A stretch of 40,339 nt of DNA. It comes from a bacterium (GTDB taxonomy: Bacteria; Planctomycetota; UBA1135; GCA-002686595). Both the position numbers and the translations under genes were made by a program. The DNA is taken from the NCBI GenBank assembly GCA_030428395.1, contig JAUIDW010000016.1:1-40339 (forward strand), read 5' to 3'. Of this stretch, positions 1 through 9,159 are shown piece by piece. Every line of letters starts with the position of its first letter. The stretch's first letter is position 1. The notes under the pieces were generated by a model that saw only the letters and a list, made by a program, of their open reading frames with translations, did not search any database and was not told where the DNA came from.

Positions 1-488
1 CCTCGTTCGCGCCGACGCGCTGGTGGCAGCACTCGCACCTGCTGCGCAAGCTCGCCGCGATCCAGAAGCAGCGCGAGCGCGAGCGCTACGGCCAGGTCGA
101 CGGCCGCCAGGACTACTTCCACTACCTGCACCGCGGCCCGGCCTTCCGCAGCGTGCTGCGCGGCCTGGACGGGATCGCCGAGCTCTCCCGCGAGCACGGC
201 TTCCCGGTCGTCGTCGTGATCTTCCCCAGCTACAAGCGCAAGCGCTCCTGGGAGAAGTACTTCTACCGCGACCTCCACGCCCAGGTGGCCGCCGCGGCCG
301 CGGAGCGCGGCATGCTCGTGCTCGACATGCTGCCCGTCTTCGAGACCTCCGGCCACGTCCCCGCGGAGCTGCGCGTCGACAACTGGCACCCCAACGCCCT
401 GGGACACCGCCTCGCCGCCGCGGCCGTCCACGACTGGCTCGCGGCCCACGAGGCCGAGCTGTTCCCCGATTCCGCCGGCGGCCGGTAG
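1..488 (+). CDS. SGNH/GDSL-type hydrolase, C-terminal part
   Basis: The gene runs in from the left edge; codons are in frame from base 3, leaving 161 residues. The visible part has the late half of an SGNH-hydrolase fold: an alpha/beta stretch with a hydrophobic strand (FPVVVVIFP) and a DNWHPN block near bases 378-395, whose Asp and His match the DxxH catalytic block V of the family, followed by the usual GHRLAAAAVHDWL helix. The nucleophile-containing GDS block lies outside the window, so substrate and localisation cannot be judged. Members of the family are esterases or acyltransferases acting on carbohydrate or lipid esters. The next gene is on the other strand, so this ends its transcription unit on this side. 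Confidence 0.75.
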   Translation, partial: SFAPTRWWQHSHLLRKLAAIQKQRERERYGQVDGRQDYFHYLHRGPAFRSVLRGLDGIAELSREHGFPVVVVIFPSYKRKRSWEKYFYRDLHAQVAAAAAERGMLVLDMLPVFETSGHVPAELRVDNWHPNALGHRLAAAAVHDWLAAHEAELFPDSAGGR

Positions 489-580
489 GAGCCGCCGCAC
501 CCCGGACTCGCGGTAACCGCCGAGGCAGCGCCGCTCGACCGCGCATCGCGTCGACTCCGCGCGGGACGGTGACGCGGGGG

Positions 581-880
581 TCACGCTCGCTCGTAGATCA
601 CCTCGGCCTGCGCCTGGACGCGGTCGCGGAAGTAGCGGCTCAGGAACCCTGGCGTGTTGAGGTCGACGCGGCGGCCGAGGATCCGGCTCAGCTCGTCCTG
701 CATCGAGAAGAACTCCCAGCCGGGCGCGTGGCCCTCCTCGAAGACGACCAGGACGTCGACGTCGCTCTCTGGGCCGAAGTCGTCGCGGACCACGGAGCCG
801 AAGAGGGCGAGCCGCTCGATGCGGTTGCGGCGGCAGAAGGAGGCGATCCCGTCCGCCGGGATCGGGATGCGGGCCACCAT
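581..880 (-). CDS. MNT-domain nucleotidyltransferase (MntA-like, orphan)
   Basis: This 99-residue protein has the minimal nucleotidyltransferase fold of the MNT family. The motif GSVVRDDFG..SDVDVLV at residues 29-46 supplies the Gly-Ser and the two metal-binding Asp residues (SDVD). Family members are usually antitoxins that AMPylate and so silence a HEPN ribonuclease encoded next door. Here no HEPN gene is adjacent: 47 bases upstream is the end of a sulfatase gene and downstream is a convergent hydrolase gene. The ATG at 880 is the natural start because the motif lies only about 28 residues in; the frame stays open far upstream, which is a high-GC artefact. It may be a solitary antitoxin relic or a stand-alone nucleotidyltransferase. 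Confidence 0.85.
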   Translation of the reverse strand: MVARIPIPADGIASFCRRNRIERLALFGSVVRDDFGPESDVDVLVVFEEGHAPGWEFFSMQDELSRILGRRVDLNTPGFLSRYFRDRVQAQAEVIYERA

Positions 881-927
881 GGGCGAGGCGAGTCTAGCCG
901 GAACGGAGGGGCAGGCCAGCGCGCGGG

Positions 928-2469
928 TCACTGCCCCGTGTAGCCCAGGGCGCGCAGGCGGGCGCGGATCTCGGTGTCGGGGGAGATGCCGGGGGCGGCG
1001 ACGCCGGGCGGGGTGGCGGCCAGCTCGCGGAGGCGGGCGGGCCAGCTCGAGCGCTCGTGGATGCGCTGCTCGTAGACGTTGACGAGCTCTTCGGGGTCGG
1101 TGGAGAGGTCGTAGAGCTCGAACGAGTCGAGGTCGACGTCGTACACGAGCTTGTAGCGCAGGTCGCGCAGCGCGAGCAGGTCGCGCGGGGCCTCGGGGCG
1201 ACGGGTCTCGGCCAGCAGGGGGTGGTCCGCGCGCGCGAGCAGCGACGTGCCGGCGACGCCGTCGAAGCGCGGCAGCCCGAGCAGGTCCAGGATCGTCGGC
1301 GCCAGGTCGACGTGCCCGACGAGGTCGTCCGCGCGCGCGCGCAGCCGGCGCGTCGCGGGGTGACCGCGCGCCGGCTTGATCACCAGCGGCACGTGCAGCA
1401 TCTCGTCGTACAGGTTGACGATGTGGCCGAAGCAGCCGTGCTCGCCGAGGGCCTCGCCGTGGTCGGAGGTGAACACGATCGTGCTGGTCTCGTAGAGGCC
1501 GCGCTCGCGCAGCCCGTCCAGCAGCCGGCCGACGGCGGCGTCGGCGAAGGCGACCTCGGCGGCGTAGCGCGCGGGGATCGCCTCCTGCGGCGGCACGTCG
1601 TGCACCCAGGCCGTGAGCTGGACCGGCCCGTCGCCCGGCGCCACCGTGAAGCGCGCGCGCACGCGCGGCGCGGCCTCGCCCAGCGCGCCCTCCTCCAGCA
1701 CGAGCGCCAGCTCGCCGCGCGAGTCCTCCAGGCGCAGGTGGCGCAGGCGGAAGTCCTCGCCCGCGGCGAGCTCCAGCACGTGCTCGCCCGGCTCGGCCGG
1801 GAGCTCGGCCTCGACGGTGCGCATCGCGGTCAGCGAGGCCTCGGCCACCGGCTGCCCGTCGAGGGTCACGCGCAGCGGGCGCGCCGCACCGTCGGCGTCG
1901 TGGGGGTTGTAGGGCTCGTGCGGGTCGGCGTAGTGCGCGAACAGGAAGAAGGGCCCCTCGCCGGCCGCCAGCGCGTCCAGGCGCGCGTCGAGGTCCGCGT
2001 TGCGCTCGTCCCCCGGCGTCAGCAGGTGCGGCCCGGGGTCCCAGGCGTCGAAGCCGCGGTCCACGCCGCGGCCCGCGCCGATCGGCCACAGCGACGCCAG
2101 GCTGACCGCGGCGGCGGTGCGGTAGCCGTTCTGGGCCAGCCACTCGGCCAGCACGGGCACCTGGTGCGGCACGGGCTGCGCGTTGTTCGTCACCCCGGTC
2201 AGGAACGGGTGCCGCGAGCTGAAGATCGCCGTGTGCGACGGCAGCGTGATCGGCGCGTGCGCGAAGGCCGCCTCGAACGCCACGCCGTCCCGCGCCAGCG
2301 CCTCGACGGCCGGCATCTCCGCCCCGCCCCCGTCCGCCCGCAGCGTGTCGACCACGATCACGACCAGGTGATCGGGCGCCGCGTCCGCCCCCGGCGGCGG
2401 CTCGGAGGAACACGCGGCGAGCAGCGCCACGAGAGCGGCCCAGGGAGGGGAGGAGGAGCGTGCGCGCAC
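928..2469 (-). CDS. Sulfatase/alkaline-phosphatase superfamily lipoprotein with Thr at the nucleophile position
   Basis: The 513-residue product begins with a lipoprotein signal, lipobox LAAC with Cys20, so it is probably membrane-anchored outside the cytoplasm. The alkaline-phosphatase-superfamily fold is shown by VVIVVDTLRAD near residues 37-46 (metal Asp41), ITLPSHTAI at 74-82 and the metal motif TSDHGE at 334-339. In classical sulfatases the second block reads CxPSR, with Cys turned into formylglycine; here Thr75 is in that place, so formylglycine cannot form. Related TLPSH proteins are annotated as sulfatases but could be phosphatases or phosphotransferases. Between FAHYADPHEPY (177-187) and IPARYAAEVAFAD (298-310) lies an insertion of about 105 mostly beta-forming residues. 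The start is GTG at 2469. Substrate is unknown. Confidence 0.88.
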   Translation of the reverse strand: MRARSSSPPWAALVALLAACSSEPPPGADAAPDHLVVIVVDTLRADGGGAEMPAVEALARDGVAFEAAFAHAPITLPSHTAIFSSRHPFLTGVTNNAQPVPHQVPVLAEWLAQNGYRTAAAVSLASLWPIGAGRGVDRGFDAWDPGPHLLTPGDERNADLDARLDALAAGEGPFFLFAHYADPHEPYNPHDADGAARPLRVTLDGQPVAEASLTAMRTVEAELPAEPGEHVLELAAGEDFRLRHLRLEDSRGELALVLEEGALGEAAPRVRARFTVAPGDGPVQLTAWVHDVPPQEAIPARYAAEVAFADAAVGRLLDGLRERGLYETSTIVFTSDHGEALGEHGCFGHIVNLYDEMLHVPLVIKPARGHPATRRLRARADDLVGHVDLAPTILDLLGLPRFDGVAGTSLLARADHPLLAETRRPEAPRDLLALRDLRYKLVYDVDLDSFELYDLSTDPEELVNVYEQRIHERSSWPARLRELAATPPGVAAPGISPDTEIRARLRALGYTGQ

Positions 2470-2605
2470 TCCGCCAGCCTACTCCCACGCCCGGTCGCGC
2501 TCTAGCCGCGCCGCACCGTGGACCCCGTTCGCGCGCGCCCCTAGACTCCGCGTCTTCCACGCCCCGCTGAACCCCTTCTAGGCCCGGGTGGGCCAGGAGA
2601 TTCGC

Positions 2606-4210
<1,605 letters not shown>

Positions 4211-4251
4211 GAACGGGGTCCGGCCGCGCCCGCGCGCGCTCCTGGGCCGTT

Positions 4252-4325
4252 GATATTGGCCTGGGCGATATTCTTGGATTATCGTGGATCCAATATCTCT
4301 CTGGATCGATATTGGATTCGATATG
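4252..4325. promoter_or_regulatory. AT-rich hipBA control region with operator-like repeats
   Basis: This short AT-rich island stands out sharply from its GC-rich surroundings. It holds a perfect inverted repeat with 10-bp arms, ATCCAATATC at 4288-4297 and GATATTGGAT at 4308-4317, separated by 10 bases. GATATTGG also occurs at 4252-4259 and the shorter words GATATT at 4267 and GATAT at 4320. The hipB start codon is at 4364. In known hipBA operons the HipB dimer binds several dyads of this size in the promoter and represses it, more strongly with HipA. The layout suggests the same autoregulation here; the exact promoter hexamers cannot be fixed by eye. Confidence 0.7.
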
Positions 4326-4363
4326 GCCCGCCCTCGCCGGCGAGGCCGTCGGGAGCAGCGCCC

Positions 4364-4618
4364 ATGAAGGCCCTCGTCCACAACCCCCGCACCCTGGGTC
4401 AGGTCCTGCGCGGAGCCCGCAAGCGGCGCGGTCTCAGCCAGCAGCAGCTCGCCGAGATGACCGGGTCCAGCCAGCCGACGCTGTCGCAGATCGAGCGGGG
4501 CAAGACCCACATCTCGGTGAAGACCCTCCTGCGGCTGCTCGCGGCCCTGCGCCTCGAGCTGATCCTGCAGGACCGTTCCCCGGCGGAGTCGACCGGCCCC
4601 TGGGACGCGGAGCCCTAG
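4364..4618 (+). CDS. hipB: HipB-like XRE-family antitoxin and repressor
   Basis: This 84-residue protein is almost entirely a helix-turn-helix of the Xre/HipB type. Residues from about 10 to 60 form it: LGQVLRGARKRRGLSQQQLAE, then SSQPTLSQIERGKTH as turn and recognition helix, then VKTLLRLLAALRLELIL. The last strand-like segment (LELILQDR) matches the HipB dimerisation strand, and the tail after it is short and disordered. The hipA start lies three bases past its stop, so the two are co-transcribed and probably translationally coupled. The AT-rich dyad just upstream is the likely operator. Partner identity rests on the unmistakable HipA next door; the HTH alone would not distinguish it from other small Xre regulators. 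Confidence 0.92.
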   Translation: MKALVHNPRTLGQVLRGARKRRGLSQQQLAEMTGSSQPTLSQIERGKTHISVKTLLRLLAALRLELILQDRSPAESTGPWDAEP

Positions 4619-4621
4619 GGC

Positions 4622-5926
4622 GTGGCGGTTCCGCGGGGAGGCCGCGCCCTGGACGTGGCCATGAACGGCTTCGAGGTCGGGCGACTGACCCGGATCACGC
4701 GGGGCGAGCTGGAGTTCCGGTACGCGAGCTCCTGGCTCGACCGGGAGGACGCGCTGCCCGTCTCGCTCTCCCTGCCGCTCTCGGAGGACGCGTACGCGGG
4801 GGACGTCGTCTGGAACTTCTTCGACAACCTGCTCCCCGACAGCAGCGACATCCGGGCCCGCATGCAGCGGGCGCTCGGCGCGGAGTCGAGCCGGCCCTAC
4901 GACCTGCTCGAGACCGTGGGGGGGGACTGCGTCGGGGCGCTCCAGCTCGGCGAGCTGTCGCGGCTGGCCGACGTCCGGACCGTGCGCGCCGTTCCCGCGA
5001 CGGAGCAGCACGTCGCGGAGCTCCTCCGGAACTACGCCTCGAGGCCCCTGGGGATGACCCTCGAGGAGCGCGAGTTCCGGATCTCGCTGGCCGGCGCGCA
5101 GGAGAAGACGGCGCTCCTCTGGCACGAGGGCGCCTGGCACGAGCCCCGCGGCGCGACGCCGACGACGCACATCCTGAAGCTGCCCATCGGGCCGGTGCAG
5201 CACGACGTCGACCTGTCCGACAGCGTCGAGAACGAGTGGCTGTGCCTGCAGCTCGCGCGCGCGTTCGGGCTGCCGGTCGTGGACGCCCGCATCGAGGAGT
5301 TCGAGGACGTGCGCGTCCTCGTGGTCGAGCGCTTCGACCGCCGTTGGTCCGCGGACGGGACCTGGATCGTGCGCCTGCCCCAGGAGGACGCGTGCCAGGC
5401 CCTGGGCGTGGCGCCCGGGCGGAAGTACGAGGCGCACGGCGGCCCGGGGATCGTGGAGATCCTGGAGCTGCTGCTGCAGTCCCAGGATCCCGACGCGGAC
5501 CGGGAGACGTTCCTGCGCTCCCAGATCGTCTACTGGCTGCTCGCGGCGATCGACGGCCACGCCAAGAACTTCAGCCTCTTCCTGCTGCCCGGCGGGCGCT
5601 GCCGGATGACGCCGCTGTACGACGTCCTGTCCGCGCACCCGGTCGTCGCGCGCGGTTCGCTCCACGAGCGCAAGCTGAAGATGGCCATGGCGGTCCGCGG
5701 GAAGAACCGGCACTACGCCTGGCACGAGATCCGCGCGCGTCACTGGTCCTCCACGGCGCGCGCGGCGCGGTTCTCGCCGCAGCGGGCGCAGGAGATCCTC
5801 GACGAGTGCCTCGCGCGCGTCGAGCCCGCGATCGACCAGGTGGTGGCTGCGCTGCCGGCGGGGTTCCCCGACGGCGTGGCGGCGCCGATCCTCGAGGGTC
5901 TGCGCGCGACGAAGCAACGCGCCTGA
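4622..5926 (+). CDS. hipA: HipA serine/threonine kinase toxin
   Basis: HipA phosphorylates glutamyl-tRNA synthetase in the Escherichia coli system, stopping translation and inducing persistence. The 434-residue protein can be followed against E. coli HipA along its whole length: VVWNFFDNLLPDS (62-74), the activation segment EFRISLAGAQEKTALL with Ser155 matching autophosphorylated Ser150, THILKLPIG, VERFDRRW, LPQEDACQALG, catalytic Asp311 and Asn316 in AIDGHAKNFSLF, and metal-binding Asp334 in PLYDVLS. All key residues are intact, so an active kinase is expected. The GTG start at 4622 leaves 13 residues before the conserved MNG; GTG 4655 or ATG 4661 are alternatives nearer the E. coli start. 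Codon use is as GC-rich as its neighbours. It converges on a GNAT gene 12 bases away. Confidence 0.96.
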   Translation: MAVPRGGRALDVAMNGFEVGRLTRITRGELEFRYASSWLDREDALPVSLSLPLSEDAYAGDVVWNFFDNLLPDSSDIRARMQRALGAESSRPYDLLETVGGDCVGALQLGELSRLADVRTVRAVPATEQHVAELLRNYASRPLGMTLEEREFRISLAGAQEKTALLWHEGAWHEPRGATPTTHILKLPIGPVQHDVDLSDSVENEWLCLQLARAFGLPVVDARIEEFEDVRVLVVERFDRRWSADGTWIVRLPQEDACQALGVAPGRKYEAHGGPGIVEILELLLQSQDPDADRETFLRSQIVYWLLAAIDGHAKNFSLFLLPGGRCRMTPLYDVLSAHPVVARGSLHERKLKMAMAVRGKNRHYAWHEIRARHWSSTARAARFSPQRAQEILDECLARVEPAIDQVVAALPAGFPDGVAAPILEGLRATKQRA

Positions 5927-5938
5927 CCCGCCTGGGCG

Positions 5939-6796
5939 TCAGAGCGCGCGCTCCATCTCCTGCTGCGACGCGAAGACCCGCGCGCCGAGCGCGCGCCAGA
6001 GGGCGAGGTCGGGTGCGGCGTCGGCGGGGACGTTGCCGGCGCGCAGGGCGGCGTCGGGCGCCAGGTGCTTGCGCGCGGCGGCCAGCAGGGCGGTGGCGGC
6101 GCCGCGGCGGCGGTGCGCCGGAGCGACGGCGAGCTGGGCCAGGTCGGCCTCGGCGGGGTAGAGGACGGCGTGGCCGACGGTCCGGCCGCCGTCCGCGGAG
6201 TCGCGCGCGGCCAGCACGACGCGGCCCTCGGCGCCGCGGCGCACGGCGTCGTCGGAGTTCTGCCACGACGGGCGCCAGTCCGCGAAGGCGCGCGCGGCCT
6301 CGGGGTCGGGGCGCTCGAGCTCGACCACCTCGAAGGGCCCGCCCGCGCGCGGCAGCTCGGCCGCGGGCAGCTCGAAGCACTCGAGCCGCCGGCCCGCGAC
6401 GAACCCCGCGCGCTCGTACGCCCGGATCGCCGGCGCGTTGTCGCGCAGCACCTCCAGGAGGAAGCGCCGGTACCCGTCCGCGGCGAGGCGCGGCGCCGCG
6501 TGGTCGAGCAGCGCCCCCGCCAGCCCGCGCCCGCGGTGCGAGGGCACCACGCCGGTGAACACGTCGTAGGCCGTGGGCGCGCCCAGCCAGTCCCCGACCG
6601 CGACCGCCATCGCCGCGACCAGCCGCCCGCCGTCGAACGCGCCCACCGAGCGCTCGAGCGCGACCCCGCGCCGCACGAGCATCCGCGCGAACCGACCGGC
6701 GTCGGGCCGCAGCGCCACCGCGTAGTCCCCGAACGCCTCCAGGAACAGCGGGTGCAGCAGCGGCCGGTCGGCCTCGGTCAGCGTGCGGATCTCCAC
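5939..6796 (-). CDS. Tandem-GNAT N-acetyltransferase
   Basis: The 285-residue protein contains two GNAT acetyltransferase modules. The first (about 1-140) has the acetyl-CoA loop VVPSHRGRGLAGALLDHA near residues 83-100 and ends with DNAPAIRAYERAGF, a classical GNAT motif B. The second (about 155-285) has LAVAPAHRRRGAATALLAAA. Both loops keep the R/Q-x-x-G-x-G/A pattern for CoA binding, so either could be active. Family members acetylate amino groups of small molecules, antibiotics or proteins; nothing here fixes the substrate. The start is GTG at 6796. The stop of the upstream lipoprotein gene is nine bases before it, so the two are probably one transcript. It converges on hipA. Confidence 0.85.
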   Translation of the reverse strand: MEIRTLTEADRPLLHPLFLEAFGDYAVALRPDAGRFARMLVRRGVALERSVGAFDGGRLVAAMAVAVGDWLGAPTAYDVFTGVVPSHRGRGLAGALLDHAAPRLAADGYRRFLLEVLRDNAPAIRAYERAGFVAGRRLECFELPAAELPRAGGPFEVVELERPDPEAARAFADWRPSWQNSDDAVRRGAEGRVVLAARDSADGGRTVGHAVLYPAEADLAQLAVAPAHRRRGAATALLAAARKHLAPDAALRAGNVPADAAPDLALWRALGARVFASQQEMERAL

Positions 6797-6805
6797 GGGG
6801 CTCGC

Positions 6806-7441
6806 TCAGAGGTAGTAGCTGACGTCGCGCCAGACCACGTCCCACGCGTCGCCGTCGCGCGCGAGCAGCAGGGTGGCCTCGCAGCCGTGGGCCGACGGGC
6901 CGAAGGACACGCGGGCGAGCGCGTACTCGCCGTCGGACGAGTAGGCGGGCCAGCGCAGCGAGAGCGTCAGCCGGAACGCCGGCGGCTCGTCGCGGTCCTC
7001 GTCCGGCCCGGGGAGCGTGTACTGGCTCAGCAGAGGAGGCGCCCGCGCGAGGTCGATGTCGTGCACGTCCGGGTGCTCGGACGTCAGCCCGAGCGCGCGC
7101 GGGGTCCGGTTGCGCTCGCGCAGGCCCGGAGCGAGGGCCCCGACCTGGTTCCAGCGCTCCTCTCCGAGCTCGCCCCGCATCTGGTCGTCCCTCAGGAAGC
7201 CCGGCGCGTCGCGGGACGAGTCGCTGACCAGGATGGCGCCCCCGCCCGCGACCCCACGCGAGACCTGGAGCTCACCCGCGTCCACCGCGTCCGCCAGGTG
7301 CTCGACCACCGCGTTCAGCACGGCCTCGTCGTACCGCGCGAACGCGTCGGCCGGCTCGCTGGGCGCGAGCGGCGCCCGGGGCTCCGCCGGCGAGCCGCAG
7401 GCGGCCGCCAGGGCGAGCAGGAGCGGGGCGGCGCGGCGCAT
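6806..7441 (-). CDS. Hypothetical lipoprotein
   Basis: A 211-residue protein with a short basic-hydrophobic signal and a lipobox-like AAAC (Cys15), so probably an exported lipoprotein. I recognise no family. It has a helical N-terminal part rich in charged residues and a C-terminal beta region with alternating hydrophobics (FRLTLSLRWPAYS, ALARVSFG, CEATLLLARDG, WDVVWRDVSYYL), which looks like an NTF2-like or lipocalin-like sheet. The start is the ATG at 7441, chosen because the signal peptide begins there; the frame is open further upstream without plausible coding. It is the first gene of a probable two-gene unit with the GNAT protein and is divergent from the zinc-ribbon gene. Confidence 0.7.
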   Translation of the reverse strand: MRRAAPLLLALAAACGSPAEPRAPLAPSEPADAFARYDEAVLNAVVEHLADAVDAGELQVSRGVAGGGAILVSDSSRDAPGFLRDDQMRGELGEERWNQVGALAPGLRERNRTPRALGLTSEHPDVHDIDLARAPPLLSQYTLPGPDEDRDEPPAFRLTLSLRWPAYSSDGEYALARVSFGPSAHGCEATLLLARDGDAWDVVWRDVSYYL

Positions 7442-7586
7442 GGCTCCACCGTACGGTCCCTCGCGGCCGATGGCGCGGGCGGCGGGCCTCGCTCCGGAGG
7501 GAGCGACGGGAAACCGCGGGTTGGGCCCCAGGCCGGGGGCGGGGGGCGCCGAGGAGAGCGAGGGCCCCTGCCCCGGAGACCGACCC

Positions 7587-8243
7587 ATGTTCTGCAGCCA
7601 GTGCGGTGACTCGCTCGAGACCCAGGACCGGTTCTGCTCGTCGTGCGGGGCGCGCGTCGGCGGAGGCGACGAGGCCGGGGCGCCGCGCGGACCGCGCGCG
7701 GTGGCGGACGAGGGGCCGGCGGTCGTGCTGCGGCCGCGGTTCGAGCCCGTGCTGACCTTCGCGCAGCTGCTGCCGATCCAGCTCTTCATGACGGTGTGGG
7801 GCGGCGGGTTCTTCGGGGGCTTCTCGATGTTCGCGGTGCAGGCGCTCGGCCTGGGGCTGCCGACGTGGTCGACGTTCGTGTTCTTCGGCGCGGTCTTCTT
7901 CCTCGGCATCCCGCTGGTGGCCTTCCGGGCCGCGCGCAGCTCGGCGGAGAAGACGGAGTACCGCGTCTTCCGCGACAAGCTCGAGTACTACGAGGGCTTC
8001 TTCACCGTCGAGGAGAAGTCCATCGCGCTGTCCGACGTCACCGAGGTGTCTCTGCTCAAGGGCCCGTTCCAGTCGCGCTACGGCCTCGGCACGGTCGTGC
8101 TCGCGACGCGGGCCGGCGTCGTCAGCAGCCGCCGGCCCGGCATCCGGCTGGCGAACGTCGAGGACCCCGACACCGTGTACGCGAACGTGAAGGAGCTGGT
8201 CGAGCGCGCGCGGGGCGGGCGCGGCCTGCGCCGCGCGGCCTGA
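7587..8243 (+). CDS. Zinc-ribbon membrane protein with bacterial PH-like domain
   Basis: The 218-residue protein opens with a zinc ribbon: CSQC (Cys3, Cys6) and CSSC (Cys17, Cys20). A low-complexity linker follows to about residue 45, then two closely spaced hydrophobic helices at roughly 60-110 (LFMTVWGGGFFGGFSMFAV and FVFFGAVFFLGIPLVAF). The C-terminal 90 residues form beta strands of the YdbS-like PH type: TEYRVFRDKLEYYEGFFTVEEKSIALSDV, FQSRYGLGTVVLATR, IRLANVEDPDTVYANVKEL. In that fold the helices anchor the domain to the membrane. Function is unknown; zinc ribbons fused to membrane domains are common in uncharacterised envelope proteins. It is preceded by a 145-base divergent promoter region. 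Confidence 0.8.
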   Translation: MFCSQCGDSLETQDRFCSSCGARVGGGDEAGAPRGPRAVADEGPAVVLRPRFEPVLTFAQLLPIQLFMTVWGGGFFGGFSMFAVQALGLGLPTWSTFVFFGAVFFLGIPLVAFRAARSSAEKTEYRVFRDKLEYYEGFFTVEEKSIALSDVTEVSLLKGPFQSRYGLGTVVLATRAGVVSSRRPGIRLANVEDPDTVYANVKELVERARGGRGLRRAA

Positions 8244-8315
8244 CCGACGGCGCCGGGTTTGGACCGCGCGCAAGCCGGGCGCGCCTCGTGCCCGCGCGCT
8301 CGCTAGCCTGGGCGG

Positions 8316-9149
8316 ATGCCCCCGCCCCGCGCCGCCACGCTCGCGCTGACCGTCCTGGCCCTCGTCGCCTTCGCGGGCAACTCGCTGCTGTGCCGGCTGG
8401 CGCTGCGCGACGGAGCGATCGACCCGGCGAGCTTCACCGCGGTCCGCCTGGGCGCGGGCGCGCTCGTGCTGCTGCCGCTGGTGCGGGGAGGCGGAGCCTG
8501 GAGCTGGCGCGGCGCGCTGGCGCTGCTCGTCTACGCGCTGGGCTTCTCGCTGGCCTACGTCTCGCTCGACGCGGGCACCGGCGCGCTGCTGCTGTTCGGG
8601 CTGGTCCAGATCACGATGCTGGGCGCCGGGCTGCGCGCGGGCGAGCGGCTGGGCGGGCTCCAGCTCGTCGGGACCGCCGCGGCGGTCGCCGGCGTCGTCG
8701 TGCTGGTTGCGCCGGGCGTGTCGGCGCCCGACCCGCGCGGCGCGCTGCTGATGGCGGCGGCGGGCGTCGCCTGGGGCGTGTACTCGCTGCTGGGGCGCGG
8801 CGTCGCCCGGCCCGCGGCGGCGACGGCGCGCGCGTTCCTGCTGGCCGCGCCGGTCTCGCTGCTCGCCCTGCCGCTGGCGCCGGGCGCGCTGTTCGTCGAG
8901 CCGCGCGGCGCGCTGCTCGCGGGGATCTCGGGCGCGGTCACCTCCGGCCTGGGCTACGTCGTGTGGTACCGCGCCCTGCGCGGGCACACCGCTTCCAGCG
9001 CCGCGGTCGTGCAGCTCGCCGTCCCCGTCCTCGCCGCGCTCGGCGGCGTCGCGCTCCTGGACGAGGCCGTGACGACGCGGCTCGTGGGCGCCTCGGCGCT
9101 GACCCTGGGCGGCGTGGCCCTCGCGCTGCGCGGCGGCCGGCCGCGCTGA
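8316..9149 (+). CDS. EamA/DMT-superfamily permease
   Basis: The 277-residue protein is hydrophobic throughout and shows the two-fold EamA architecture of drug/metabolite transporters, with about ten membrane helices in two halves of five. Family features are the N-terminal AFAGNSLLCRLALRDGAIDPASFTAVR, with the polar residues typical of helix 1 and loop 1, the mid-point VLVAPG, and in the second repeat AGVAWGVYSLLGRG and VVWYRALRGHTAS followed by VQLAVPVLAALGGVALLDE, the EamA signature near the end. These permeases export amino acids or small metabolites or import nucleotide sugars; substrate cannot be predicted. It converges on the next gene with ten bases between stops. Confidence 0.92.
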   Translation: MPPPRAATLALTVLALVAFAGNSLLCRLALRDGAIDPASFTAVRLGAGALVLLPLVRGGGAWSWRGALALLVYALGFSLAYVSLDAGTGALLLFGLVQITMLGAGLRAGERLGGLQLVGTAAAVAGVVVLVAPGVSAPDPRGALLMAAAGVAWGVYSLLGRGVARPAAATARAFLLAAPVSLLALPLAPGALFVEPRGALLAGISGAVTSGLGYVVWYRALRGHTASSAAVVQLAVPVLAALGGVALLDEAVTTRLVGASALTLGGVALALRGGRPR

Positions 9150-9159
9150 TCGCGAAGCG

